From Sequoia sempervirens (lineage: Eukaryota > Streptophyta > Pinopsida > Cupressales > Cupressaceae), in contig VDFB02373365.1 in NCBI GenBank assembly GCA_007258455.2, forward strand, positions 225,956,194-226,020,193: 64,000 bases of DNA, given 5' to 3'. Each line of letters opens with the position of its first letter. Positions within the stretch are counted from its first letter, which is position 1. Of this stretch, positions 11,092 to 23,749 are shown in pieces. Below the pieces are notes generated by a model. The model saw only the letters and a program-made list of their open reading frames with translations, was not told the origin of the DNA and did not search any database. A program made the translations under genes and the position numbers.

Positions 11092-14000
11092 ACAACATAT
11101 AATCTCATTTAATAGCTCAACATAATAGGATAATACTGAATAGATTTGGCTATTCATCAGTAATATCAACTATTTGGAGCATGAGATAACCACAACACTA
11201 TAACACAAGGATTTAATATGTTTTAGAATTTATAAAATGTTTCAGAGATGCATTAAGTTGCAAGATAAATTAGTGCCTAATTTTGGGCCATGGAGTCAAA
11301 CACATAAAATGAATTCATTAGCAAATGACATTCAACCAGTGGATTAAATTGTTAATGTCTTGCATCAACTGTTAGTGCCTTACACCAACAATCCCACTCT
11401 TGTTATCAATCAAAATATCCTTACCAAATCCAACTTGCACACTTTGAAATCACTATTATCTGTTCAAAGTATTTAACCATTTCCTTGAAATAGACCCATA
11501 AACAAATAACACAATCTCATGAAATTTGAGATGAAAAACTCAAAGAGACATTGTATTATTGAATTCATATAATTAAACTGTACAAGTATGGAGACAATTT
11601 GAAGATATTCATGAATGTGCACACACTTTCATGATTTATTTTCATAAACTGGATGTATTTTCTCATAAAATCAGAAATTATAGCTTACAGACTCAATATG
11701 ACTCAAAATTTACAATTCTCTATCTACCATAGCCTCATACAAAACCTCAGAACCTAATCTCTAGAACCAAAATAATGAGAAGAGAAGATTCAGAAGAAGC
11801 CCTAAAGCTGATCCAAAGATGCCATTTGGAATCCTCTTCATTGTTGATCAATAGAATGGAAAGCATCTCTCCTCTCTCTGTAACTGAATTTGCCTCTTCA
11901 TTTTCCTTTGTTGTTAGTTGTTCTTCAACAAAAAATATGCCCATGTGATAGAATTCCATTCGATTTAGCAACTGCTTGAAAATGCCTCTACTCCCGTGAA
12001 AGTTTTGTTTTTCCCTTTGAAAACATTTATCTCTTCCTTTTATAAAACTTTACCTCCCAACGCATATGCTTGTCTAGAAAGTGAATACCACTTTACTCAT
12101 ATCCCATGTGCATTTTACATTACAACCAAGTAAAGTATTCACCCTCAACAAATAAAATTTAAAGTGAATATTGTATTCACTTTTCCTATTCCATTTAAAA
12201 TATTCACCTCATCTATTTTCCAGCATAAAGTATTTCACCTAAATTTTACATGGCTCCAATAAAGACATTCACCCAGGCAAATGATATTTTAAACATTTAG
12301 TTTAAAATATTTGTTTATATAAAACTCTCCAGATAAAATTCATTTCACCCATTCTTTTTTTTGCACATTCACTTGAAGTATTTATCTATAATACTTAAAT
12401 CCCCTTTAAAAACTCACTTGGAAAATTAAGATTTTTCTCGAGCTGCACAAGTTCAAATATTTACCCTTTAATCTATTTTTCTCCCGGGCCCACCTTTATC
12501 ATTTCAAATGTGATAGCTTTTAATTTTTCATTGGGAAATAAAATCTTTATACCATTTAAAATTAAATGGTCCCTTTCAATTATTTTCGAGAGCACTCCAA
12601 TTTACTAGGCCCACACCATGATCCACATGTCACAAGCCCGCAATTTCGTGGATGTTAACTTGTGAACTACGATATAGAGGGCAATAGATAGGACCTGGCT
12701 GGGTTTTGACCTTCATTCTCCTTCGTTGATCTTATTTTTTTCTCCTTCATGTTCACATTTTTTCCCTAATCTTTTCACGCTTCTTTGTTTTTCATTCTTG
12801 ACTCTGGCTATGGCTGCTACCATGACAACCACTACTCCAATTGTAGATGCTTAAAGTTACTAAAGCATTTTCAAATATGTGATGTGTGCATGCCTTGAAG
12901 TATCTGATGACTTTCAAACATTCATTTATATATTTCATGCAGCCATGGTATTCCAATATAGGCATTGATTCCTCCAAATTCATCCTCAACAAAATCAAGG
13001 TGTCCTCTATGTATCTACTCCATCGATCTCCTTACACAAAGGTTCAAGCCCCTTTTGTTTTCTTAATGCTAGCATACCAGTTTCTTTTGTTGCGCCCCAT
13101 GTTCATTGGCTGCCTTTGCTAAGGAATTTCATGTTGTTTCAATGTATACCTTTTAGCGTATGCACTGCCCTCTCCATTTGATTTGCCCCCTCTCATTGTT
13201 GATGGCATGTTTGTTGAAAGTTGCTGAGGCATTTCAACAAATTCATTTTGTCCATATCTTACAATGCTGGAATTTTACTTTGTATTCCTCTTTCTTTTGT
13301 TTCAAAGCTTCTCAAGGTTCTTCAACCTATCTATTATTTGGTGCGCTGCATTCCATTGAGACCACATTTATTTAAGAGATTTTTTCAAATAGTTCATCCA
13401 CCCATGTTTGGCTGTTTCATCACCATAAGCCATGCTTTGAAGTTTTTTAAAGTTTTTCAATACTCCATTTTGTGCTATATATGCAACCATCTCATTGTGT
13501 TTTACTGCAAATGTAGCACTAGTGTCTTGTTCATTGGTGCATGGGCATTAGAGCTTCCATTTTGTGTGTAGTATTTCCTCTATGGGCACTGGATTTCCTT
13601 TTTTTCCCCTTGTTCTTTCGATGGATTTACATACCCCATTCCATTCCATGTGAATTCCTTGTTGCATATGCTTATTTACTCAAAATTTTATAAAGACTTT
13701 AATAAATTTCACTCCATGAGCACTTAGCTTCAGTAGCGTACCATGAGACCACATTCACAAACTATTTTTTTTCCATTTCAAGTGCGTACCTTCACTTCTT
13801 AGCATGGCCTCTGGAGTCTCCTCTACCTATGGCATGTGGCAGCTCTGTTAATTGCTTTCGATGTAAAGATTCTAAGACTGTTTACCTTGTGAATATTCTC
13901 ACTCTTTTGGCGTGGCAACTTCAAAGTCTCTAAAGCATGTCAACAAATATACCTTTTATGCATGTTGTGGGCAGTGTTATCCTTGATGGTGCATGGCCTC

Positions 14001-15575
14001 TGCTAGTGTGGAGATTTTCTAAAGGATTTCTAAACTTCATGGCATGTGTTAGCCTCTTCTAATAGCATTTACACTTGTCTTCAAAGTTCATGGAATCATC
14101 TCTATATTCCCCTTGGGCATATGCTGAGCATGGAATTCATTGCCAAATTCATTTGTTTAAGAGACACTAAAGACTTTTCAACATTCTATTTGTGCTGGCT
14201 ATGTGAGTTTACAAAATTAAATTTGGCGTATACTTTGCATGTCTGTGCGCCTCTTCAAAAAATTCACTTTAATGCGTATATGGCATTTGTTTACAAGTTC
14301 CTCATTTTTTTTAAAAAAATTCACATTGCTAGCAAACATAAAATCCTTGACGAGTTTCATCCATTTTGCATACCCTCTGTTCATTTCCATGCTAGTGCAT
14401 CCTTTGTAATTTTCTATCATTCTAATATGTGGTTGGGGGAAACATAAGCATGGTGAAGAGATTTAACCCTGGGAACCATCCACACAGCTATTTCACCCAT
14501 GTACAATCTTGATTCACAACACAAATAGTTATTTAAACCATCTCAATATAAATCATTCTGATTTGGCTCCCTCTGAAAAGATTGAGGAGGAAAAATAAAC
14601 TTATGATATCCACAACATACTCCCTCAATATAACTATTTAGAAAACCAACAAGACTAAAGAATGCTATGATCTCATCCATGGAAAATGGCACCATTCTCT
14701 TTGGGTCAATTGAAGAAACTTGTGACAAGAACAAGTGAGAATCCATTGTTGGGACAATGTTCTACAATTCAGACATTTTATAACCATAATATGCTCAAGC
14801 ATGATGCAATCCAACACTTGCAAGTTCATAACAGGATGGAGCATGTTGGGCCCCATGTGGCCCGACTAATTTTTTGTTTTGTTTTGAAACAAATTTTGTG
14901 CTCAATTGAAGCTCTAGCAGATTTTGAATGCTTCAAAGGTGAAAAGATGAAATGGGTTTGCATTAAAACTCACTTTTCGACATATTTGCAAAATGTGCAA
15001 AACTGGAAAAGTTGGCCCTAGAATCAACTTTGAAAACTAGGAAAATGACCTCTTAGAGCAATAAAAACTTGCAAGCATGTAGCCATTGGTTTCAAGAAGG
15101 TAATGGAAAAAATGGTTCAGAAAAAGGAGTCATGAGGTGAAAGATATTCACTATCAAAGTTGCCTACTTGAAATTTCTGGAACAAACAACGATTTTGAAC
15201 CAATTAAACTTGATGAAAACACCTCCTTGGGAAAATACCAAATCAACTCCTGGTGAGCTACCACTAGACATAGTAGAACACTTTGGTACATTGAGCATGT
15301 GTGCGAGAGGAATTTCCATGAATTATCATTCATCAAAAGTTATTCAGGGTCAAAGTGGACCTTTCACAAAGGCTGTCAGGAATGCAAATGAAAACTGAAG
15401 AAATTACATTTGGATTTGACCTGCTAAAAATAACAAATCAAATCATTAGGCCTAAAAATTGACATGCATGTTCACATAGTACACATGAGTGTGTTTGCAA
15501 AGGGATTTTGCTTAGAAATCAATGGGCTTCAAATTATGACCCTCCAAAGTAGGTCATTTAGGCATATTCTTCAAG
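11092..15575. other. About 4.5 kb foreign non-coding insertion in the Athila-like element
   Basis: Sequence between the RT linker (ends near 11090) and the protease (starts near 15590) has no gypsy coding. Related elements need only a few hundred bases here. No open frame resembles a known protein. A TTTTATAAAA palindrome at 12038-12047 could be a TATA box on either strand. The part at 12.8-14.4 kb contains loosely repeated phrases such as GCGTATRC and CTTCAAA-AATTCA. I could not find terminal repeats or a target duplication. It may be a solo LTR or a non-autonomous element. Confidence 0.5.
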
Positions 15576-15589
15576 TGCACTTCTGAAAG

Positions 15590-16120
15590 TGCAGAGGAAA
15601 AATTTTGAAAATGGGCATCTCAAATTTGGGAAATTTGAGAGTGCTAACACCTAGAATCATACGTTGTGTCACAGAGTTAACTTCCTCGGCCTCTTCACCA
15701 ACTTGTGGCCATACTGGATTATCTTCATCATGGGATGGTTGAGTAGGTGGATAAAGAACAAATTTTTTAGTTCTCCTCCCATCTGAAATGGTCATTTCAC
15801 CTGACCAACATCCAATGTATGCATCTACAGTTGCTAACCAAGTCCTTCCAAGAATGATGGGATACCCACCTAGTGTAGCCTTAGGAGAAAGAATCATAAA
15901 ATCTATTGGGTATTCCCAGGAGTCTAGAACTACCACAAGATCCTCCACTACACCATCGGAGGGCTTAGGTAAGGCTATCAAAAGGATTGCGGGGCCCGAT
16001 GGGAGTATATCTCATGCTTGCAATGTTTAGTTTTTGTCTTGATGTATTTGAGTCATTACATTTATTGTTGCCCCTAAATCAATTAGAGCATTCTTCACTT
16101 GGATCTTCGTTTATGACAAG
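15590..16120 (-). pseudogene. Retropepsin (protease), Athila-like element
   Basis: The minus strand shows ALIDLGATINVM near 16097-16062, where the catalytic aspartate is followed by LG rather than the usual SG/TG; this variant is common in Athila-type elements. Further on come IALPKPSDGVVEDLVVVL, YPIDFMILSP and GGYPIILGRTWLATVDAYIG (about 15975-15830), matching the second half of the fold. A stop and a frame change separate the catalytic motif from the rest. The enzyme would cut the Gag-Pol polyprotein. Confidence 0.82.
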
Positions 16121-16885
16121 CTGCTACCGAGAATTTTGCTGAGTCATTATATTTAGAGATAGTCACTTTTCCCATTATGATGTCGGCTAAATTTGTACCA
16201 CATGAACTATAGTTGGGTCTTTCTTTTTCCCACCTGGCTTCTTGAGATAGGCTTCTTTGATTGCTTTGTCATAGATTGGAACATCCTTTATGGCCTAAAA
16301 TAGGGGTATCTAAACACATATATGCTTCAGATGATCCAAGCTATCAAAGGTGGTATCCTCCTTTTCTTCTTTCTTCTTGGAAACTTCCAATCTCTAAGGA
16401 AATGGTGGTTCTTGCTCAATCTACTTGGCTTGGACTAGTTCAGGATTTTTAGGTGCATTTGGCTAAATAGGATCATGTAGAGGCTCCTCCTCCTCTTCCA
16501 CATGAAGCTTAGTAATGATGGGCTTGGAAGGGGCTGGTAGAGTGGTTCTTGAATGCAGGTGGATATCACTTACACTCAAAACATATATGCAAGAAACTTT
16601 TGTGGTTTGTTATTTGGATTGGGTGTGGGATGAGTTGGTAATTGAGTTGGTTTAGGTGAATTTGACCTAAGATTAGTAGGTGGAGGTATTATAGTAGGTT
16701 GTTGGGGCTGAGATGGTGGATGCATGTAACTAGTTATCTGAGTAGGCCATTGCTGCCCTCCTCTCCATTTATTTGTTGTTTGCTACCAATTTCACAGAGG
16801 TGGTTACTTGATGCCTTAGAAGGTGCTGCCCAATTCCCACTGAGAGTTCTTTATGCTTGGGGTGGGGAGAACTTTGATGACTAGG
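16121..16885 (-). pseudogene. Gag-protease linker, Athila-like element
   Basis: The stretch lies between the zinc-like cysteine cluster of gag and the protease. It reads as fragmented, proline- and glutamine-rich minus-strand coding without a recognisable domain. Its position in the element is the main support. Confidence 0.4.
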
Positions 16886-17998
16886 CTAAGCATTTGGATG
16901 GTTATTCCAAGAATATGGTTGATATCCTCCATAACTTGAGGTGGATATGGGGCTTCCATTGGTTACGGATGAATAGGAGGAGTTAAAATACTGGTTTAGC
17001 ATAGGATGAGTGATCTGGTGGCATGCTTTATCTTGAAGCCAAGGCTTCCTTTGTACAACATAGTAGACTTGGTCTTCTTCAATCAGTGGCTTGAACTTCG
17101 GTGAAACTTGCTTGCTTTCAAGATTAGCTACCATCTTACATCTGCAGTCCTTCTTCTTTTGTCTGCAGTGGGGGCAATACTTTGTCAACATTTCCTCTTC
17201 CTCCCCTTGCTTCTTCTTGGCCTAAAGTGTATCTAATTTGAGAGTAGCTATAGATTGTTGATATCTGCTTAAAGTCTACGATGAAATGAGTGATCTCCAT
17301 TCTTGAAACTCCATTGAGGGTGAAGCTTACCCATGAAGATTGATAAAAGCTCTCTCCTTTCTTTGGAAGCTTCCTAGAGTAGTGCATGGCTTGTGGCAGT
17401 AATATCCCCAAGGAACTTGAGATATCTCATCCTTCCATGAGGTCAGGCATCATTGCCTCAGTGGATTCCTCTCCAAGGAAACTTTGTGAGTCCTCATTAG
17501 AGGTTTTTGTGGTGTGAGGGATTTTTGCAAGAAAAAAAGTAACCTTGCAATGTAATCTTCAGGGCTCTCATCTTCCTTTTTTACATACATCCCCTTGCAA
17601 TGGCTGCATACATGACTCTCAAGGAATTTTGTCTTCATATCTTCAAAGGGGGAGTTTCCATAGTATCTCTTTTGTCTAGGATCATATGCCAAGGAACTAC
17701 CATCTTAATGCAGCCTCTTTCAAAATGAGTAGGAAATGGCAAGCCCTATGGGCATCAATAGTATAATCATAACTCTTGCAGAGTATGTCAAACTCAAATA
17801 ATAAGGTATCAAGATCTTCTGTGACAAGTCCATAAAACTTTGAGAGTGTTGAGGCAGGAATGTTCATGATGTTGTCAACTTCATTCTGATGGGCAATGGG
17901 GAAAGGAAAAGCTGGTTGGTTAGGTATGTTCCTATTTGCATCACCCATTCTTTCTTGATGTTGTTCCAAAGCAAAAGGGTTCTCAGGCTAATTTTGAT
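16886..17998 (-). pseudogene. Gag of the Athila-like element
   Basis: Gag forms the particle that packages element RNA. Four minus-strand pieces in changing frames give the order. An N-terminal part near 17970-17697 includes TLSKFYGLVTEDLDTLLFEF and HLLILKEAALRW. A middle part near 17690-17450 includes YYGNSPFEDMKTKFLE. A later part lies at 17411-17136. Finally a cysteine cluster CPHCRQKKKDCRC lies near 17176-17138. The cluster is not a normal CX2CX4HX4C knuckle. Alternating frames show several indels. Confidence 0.72.
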
Positions 17999-18000
17999 CT

Positions 18001-19589
18001 TCAAAGGGGCAGAATTAGTCAAATTAGGATAGCGTAACCAAAGGGCCAGTGATCTTCTTCTTCTTAGCTGCTGTTGATTCGATATTCAGCTAGCCAGTAG
18101 TTGGTTATTAGGAAGAAATCTCCCATAAGCATCCCTTCTCCTTCCTCTCTACATGTGGTATCACTCACTATCAGTCAACTCATACAAAGTATTGGTAAAG
18201 AATCAGGGGGTTCATTGCTTCCTAAATGAGGATATGCTAAGAACAACTTCTAGAAATAGTACAACAAGGAACTACCAGCCGGCTCAAAGGAGCTCCTCGC
18301 TTTTCATCACTGGAAATGAAGCCAAAATGTTGGCCTCCTGCAATGATTTTAATAGCAAGCCTTTCCAACCACTTATTTCGAGGAAGATTGGACATCTAGC
18401 ACAGGGCCAGCTATCTCAATCATCATGAAGGTGCGTTGCTTTATCAACCCAGGATGTGAGCAGGAAGTGAGTTAAGCGTAGTATGTGCCTCTGTGAAATC
18501 AAAGTATTGTTTCCATTCTCACACAGCTAAAACACAATGCTAAAGAAGTAAATTTCTTGAGAGGAAATAGACAAATCCACGAATATCAATCAATGGCTAT
18601 GCTAAGATTTGGGAAATGTATACTTGAGGAATAAAAATATAGGCGATGAACCTTGACCTTGCTACCCTGTCTGCTTTGGTAGAAGGCGATTCCTGAAACA
18701 AAGATTCTAGTGGCTCCAGGAATAATCAATGCTAGATTTATAACTAAGTACTAAACAACAAGTAATATTGAACTAATGCTAAACTAATAAGATAGATTAC
18801 TCACCAAGTGGGCCCCCTTGGATAAGTATCCTCTAAACTAATAAGAACTCAAGTGCTTGAACTTATAACTTTATTTTATTCACTGTAAATCATGCATACA
18901 AGAGAGTAATGTATTTGTATCACTAAAACTAGAGAATGAAAGTACAATATCAAATCATGCAACTCTGAAGAAGGATCATCAAATCATTATTTATACTACA
19001 GCTAAACAAGGCAATCAACATTACAACTGGGAGGACTCCATTTAGGGAAAACAAGGGAAAGTGGAGCGATGGAAGTTAGGCATGCATGGAATCTGGTCAA
19101 ACATGCAAGTCTAGACGCACATCCAGTACAACACTAATGCCCATGCATGCTCAATCATTAAGGTCTACCACAAGGCAGTTATGTTCAGTTGCATGAAGAA
19201 TCTTTTGTCAGCAACTGCCTTTGACTTGGAGTGATTCCTTAGCTAGACATTATGGTGCATGCCTAGCTGGTGATGTCTTCCTCAACTTGGCATATTAAAT
19301 CTACATGGAAAGGTTAGTATGCATAATAACTACACATCTATAAACACTCTAAGAATCATTCATTAATCACATGCAAAATCAATATAGTTAACCCACATAA
19401 TATGCCAAATGTCATTAAAGTTTGCTATGATAGGATAATGTCAAATGTTAATGGTTTGAGGGAAACATTACGAAAATACCAACATTTAATCATAAAAGTT
19501 CATGACATTAGCGAGCAAATAGATTATAGATTCTACCCAAAACTAGACCAAAAACTAGGCTCATCAATTGTTGTGGTGGATCTTTCTAT
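18001..19589. other. Unassigned sequence upstream of the Athila-like gag
   Basis: No coding domain is seen. It should hold the 5' leader, and perhaps the 5' LTR, of the minus-strand element. I found no primer-binding site or LTR boundary. A minus-strand AAATAAAGTT near 18870 could be a poly(A) signal. Confidence 0.35.
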
Positions 19590-19955
19590 TATTTTTTGTA
19601 TCTGTAGGCAGTGAGCCTCCTCCTTGTTGGACAGTGAGTCCTTTTCTATAGGTAGTGACCCTTTGTATCTGGATAGTGAGTCCTATTCTAGGTAGTGATC
19701 CTTGGGCAGTGAGCCTTTTGTATTTGGTTTTGCAATCACTTTATATTGTGAGTTAATCCTCACCATGGTTTTTCCCTTATTAGGTTTTCCACATAAAATC
19801 TAGTGTTCATTATGTTTATTTTTCTTTCTGTTATCTACATTTCATGTTCATACTTAACAATAGAATAGTGTGGCTATAAATTTGATAAGTGTTTGAAGTT
19901 TTGTAATTGAATCTAGTCACAATTGATTCAGCCCCCCTCTCAATTATCATGCACC
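19590..19955 (+). repeat. 3' part of a Ty1/copia-type LTR
   Basis: The stretch has a series of GTAGTGAGCC/ACAGTGAGTC phrases (19606-19725), then GTGAGTTAATCCTCACCATG, a GGTTTTTCC...AGGTTTTCCACATAAAATCT block, and finally TTGATTCAGCCCCCCTCTCA near 19925-19945. The last two blocks are typical of the 3' end of many plant copia LTRs. It ends close to the broken protease of the next element, so it is probably inserted there. The left end is not fixed. Confidence 0.6.
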
Positions 19956-19974
19956 TTTTAACAATATACACCTA

Positions 19975-22435
19975 CTTGTCTAATTCCATAAAGGAAAATT
20001 TATTTGGAGCATTGTACTTGATGATCATATGCTTGAGTTTAGGCTCGACATCAATCTTAATTTGATTGATAAGTGCTCTCCAAGGTAGCCATAGCTACAT
20101 GAAATATATGGATAATCACCCCCTTAAACACGTGTCACATTCTCTACTTAATGAAATTCCATACATTTCAATGATATCCACTAAATGTATGTTGATAAAT
20201 TCTTGATTTCTAAGGTCGGAACACAATTATATATGAGGTCATTTTTCAATTCACCTATCACTTTGACTTCTATTTTATGCAATTGAACCACTACACTATT
20301 GGCAAGTTTTGGGGTGGCTTCTAGCTTTTGACATATAGAGTAAGGCATTACATTACATAAATCCCTAGGATATATCAAAATTTATGAAGATTCTTTCCAA
20401 AAATTTGTATGCTTAACAAAAATGGAGAGACTCTAGTCTTACCTTTGAAAAGGGTTGTCATGGCATTGAAGGTATGGATAGCTTACACTTTATCCTTTTG
20501 AGTGGAACTAGCAGAATCTCTAGTAGGTTTTCCAAATTATTTCAATAGTTTTTCCTTTTGTTTTGGGTAGTGCTGCAACATATCAAAAATGGAGATATTG
20601 TCTTTGTTATTTTTCAAATCATCTACATCACTATAACTTTCTTCATTCTGATTTAGGGTTTTTTAGGGTGGAAGGTTATTGGATCTAGTCTTCCACCTGA
20701 AAGGTTCCTTTGGGGAAAGAGGATTATTATTTGCATGAGGATATGGAGGAGTTGGGTTTGAGTTTGGGAGAATCCCATCAGTCAAAGTTTATTTCTTACT
20801 CAAATTATAATTGTTCATACCCTACTGAAAGGCAAGGACATCAATACCTTTTGGTTCATTTTCATTTTTAAAAGGGAAGGTAAACTCTTCCTCTTGAGAA
20901 AAGTGCCCTAGAATTTCCTCATAAGAATCTAGCATCACAACATTCATGCCATTTGTAGAGGTTTGAGAACTAATTTACAATAGTGCATACATTCTTTGCA
21001 TGTCTAGGGAGTTAGCCTAGAAATGATCATATGTTTTGTGAAACCTATAGCCAATGTTATCTACAAAATTCACAATATTAACACCATCTAAGGGACTTGG
21101 AACTCCCCTATTATTAGGTCAATTATTCCAAGTCATGTTTCTCCTTTGGGAATTGAACACTAATTATTTTGATTGCTTCCTTGATTGTGACTAAAAGTAG
21201 GGCCATTGTATTGGCTATGAGTATTTATTGTATGGGGAGGATTTACTTTCAAATAGGTTAGTTCATTTGTCACTTGAGATAGCATCTTTTTCATGGCTTC
21301 AACCTCTAAAGCCAATTAGGTATTTTTACTATGGTTAACTGATGGTGTTGGTTGCTCAAATAATGGTTTAATTGGTTGTCCTAGATTTTTTGTAATATTT
21401 ACTTCTTATGTGTAACCTGGATATGTAATTTTAGGCATGATAAGGGGTTGTTGGGTAGGAGTTTGATATGACAACAAATTCTAAGATATGTTGGGAACTC
21501 TAGGGATGGGGTTCATCAATGGTGTGTGATTATTTAAATAATTATTAATAGAAATAATTTGATTATCCATCCTTGGTGGGCCCAAAGAAGGAAAAGCCCC
21601 AAAAATATTTCTAGCTTGCACATCCATTTGTTGGGTAAAGACAATTTCCTAGTTAAAAATTATATCTAGTGAGTCTCTCTGATTGTCAAGTAGTCTTTTC
21701 AAGAACAAACTAGTAAGGGGATCTAGGGATATAGGATAGGTTTTCACTACCACACATTCAAGTATCACATATGGATCTTCTAATTGTTTAAGGGCTTTAT
21801 CGAATTGAGTGTTGTAGATATTAATATACTCATTAGGTTCTTTCCTATAGGTCACAAATTGATGGTATAGAATTCTTAGGTCTATGTACATCTTGAACTA
21901 ATTGAGGAACTTATTTTCTAGGTCTAATCATGTTCTTATCCCTCCTCCAAGAAGATTAAGGTACCAATTTTAGGAAAACTCTCCTAACTAGTATGGAAAC
22001 ATTCTACAAACAACATCCCGATGGGCGATCTGGGCTTGATTGCAAATTTCTTTGAAGGTTTTAATGTGATATTTTGTTGTCCTTGACTCACCATATATAA
22101 ATTTAGGATAATTTTTTTGAGGATTCTTTGATAAGTCATGTAGAGTTCCTGCAATGTTTAAGGGAGAACTTTCAATAATGGTGAAGAAAGCCATTTGTGG
22201 TGGAAGAGAGGCAACAACAATTGTTATTTTTAGTGTTGGTCAACTTGCAGGTGAGGATGGTGAACTAGGGTTCAATGGTGAAGTTATAGGTTTGGAAGTT
22301 TTACCCCTCGATTTTCCCTTGTCACTCTTTTTTTGTGTTGGACTAATTTAGTTAGATCATCTTTGTTGAGAGATCTAAGTATCATATGATATATTTTCAT
22401 GGAAAATGACCTAATGTGTTCCAATTTTTCGGATG
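19975..22435 (-). pseudogene. Gag and protease of a third Ty3/gypsy element
   Basis: Minus-strand gag begins near 22200 with ESSPLNIAGTLHDLSKNP and NYPKFIYGESRTT, then DVVCRMFPY. It continues at 21891-21649 with YRKEPNEYINIYNTQFDKAL, matching the retrotransposon gag family. A degenerate tail leads to a protease region near 20380-20180 (NVMPYSICQKLEATPK, KVKVIGELKN). A stretch near 20090-20000 (LWLPWRALINQI, then EPKLKHMI) corresponds to the segment after the protease in related elements. Stops and frameshifts are frequent. RT and everything further downstream are missing, cut off at the copia LTR. Confidence 0.75.
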
Positions 22436-22436
22436 G

Positions 22437-22454
22437 GCCCTCCTTCTAGTGCCA
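22437..22454 (-). promoter_or_regulatory. Candidate primer-binding site of the third gypsy element
   Basis: On the minus strand TGGCACTAGAAGGAGGGC begins 4 bases after the CCCTCAATA end of the long repeat A and about 240 bases before the first gag motif. It starts with TGG, as a site pairing with a tRNA 3' end should. I have not assigned the tRNA. Confidence 0.55.
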
Positions 22455-23749
22455 ATTCTATTGAGGGTGATTTTTTTCACACACAACATGTTAGGAAATA
22501 AGGGTTTATTTCCTCTTGAAAAGGAGTGAAACTACTCCAAGGTTCCTTTCTATTAGGTCATGAATATGTGGATAGCACAGTGGTGAGATCAATGCAATTT
22601 CACAAGGAGATTTGGAATTTATATAACTAGAAAATCATATGCAATCACAAAAGATAATTCTAACAATTTAAAGCAATAAATTTCATTTCAATAATATAAT
22701 AGATTTATATCACTTGTTGATCTTTAAAAAAAACTAGAAACCATTTATGAAATAAAATAAAAGGAATAAAAGGGTAACAACAGATAATTAAATAAGATCT
22801 ACTCTAATTAGACAATGATAAAGAACATTTCATCAATCACTTTTGTATGTTTGAACAAGTTATTTCAAAACAATCATTAGAGTAAATAGTATCACACACA
22901 TTTAGCATTAGTGATGATGCAATATTTAAAGGAAATATGACATCCACAAGATTTTTAGTTTTCATACAACCAGAACAGTATCAAACACATGGAAATATGG
23001 GATGAAATCCTACTTAATTTCATGGTTATACACAAGATCTCATTAATTTGACATGTGTGATTAAAAAAAATGCTCATACCATCACTATAGGTCCAAATTC
23101 ACATGCATGAAAAATAGGTGCTATCCTTAAATGAAGAAAAAATAAACTTTGCACAAAGACCAGTAGGTGAATTCCACATTGAGATTTTATTACTTTTAGT
23201 ATGGAAATTATATTAGAATTGGATCCTTTTTCATGACCTAGAAATAAAAATATATAGAAAAATAGTTTCCTATAATTGTGGATCTTAATAAAAAGTAATT
23301 GGAACAAACTCTAGCACTTTAGTCTTTAATTGAAATTAAAATTAAAATAAAGCTTAACTAGGAATCCTAGAACATAGCTCAGTTCAATTGTTGAAACTTA
23401 TAGAAATGAAAAGCAACTATAAATAACACTAAAATATAACTACAATCTAAATGGTAGTCTTCACAATTCCTATACCACCTTTTATCTTTTCATCTTGGCA
23501 TGGATCTCATGATCAATATTTATTGCATATTTCCAACACCAAATATGCTTCATTTGAAATGAGATTACAACAACAGCTCATTAGATGCCTTGAATATTTT
23601 TGAAAAAGTTACAGGAAGTCAACTACCAACAACACCGACATTTCTAGTCACTTGGAAAAAAATTTCAACCATTTTGGCACAATTTCATTCATCTTCTCCA
23701 TTGATGGCCCTTTGTTAAACTAGATGCTCACTCTAGTCAAAGGAAGTCA

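Larger units (their letters stand above)
8483..18000 (-). mobile_element. Athila-like Ty3/gypsy element, minus strand, internal part with a large insertion
   Basis: Read on the minus strand, gag (about 18.0-16.9 kb), protease (about 16.1-15.6 kb), RT, RNase H and an integrase fragment follow in gypsy order. The protease motif is ALIDLGATINVM, with leucine after the aspartate. The RNase H tail is ADFLSRL followed by IDDSFPNEHLF. Both are features I associate with Athila-type elements. Between protease and RT lie about 4.5 kb without any element coding. No LTR could be matched on either side, and the integrase is cut off near 8.5 kb. Confidence 0.8.

Noticed and set aside
13160..14447. Several 70-130-codon open frames on the plus strand in the insertion at 11.1-15.6 kb
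   Set aside because: They overlap in different frames, show no domain or start context, and the region contains loosely repeated phrases.
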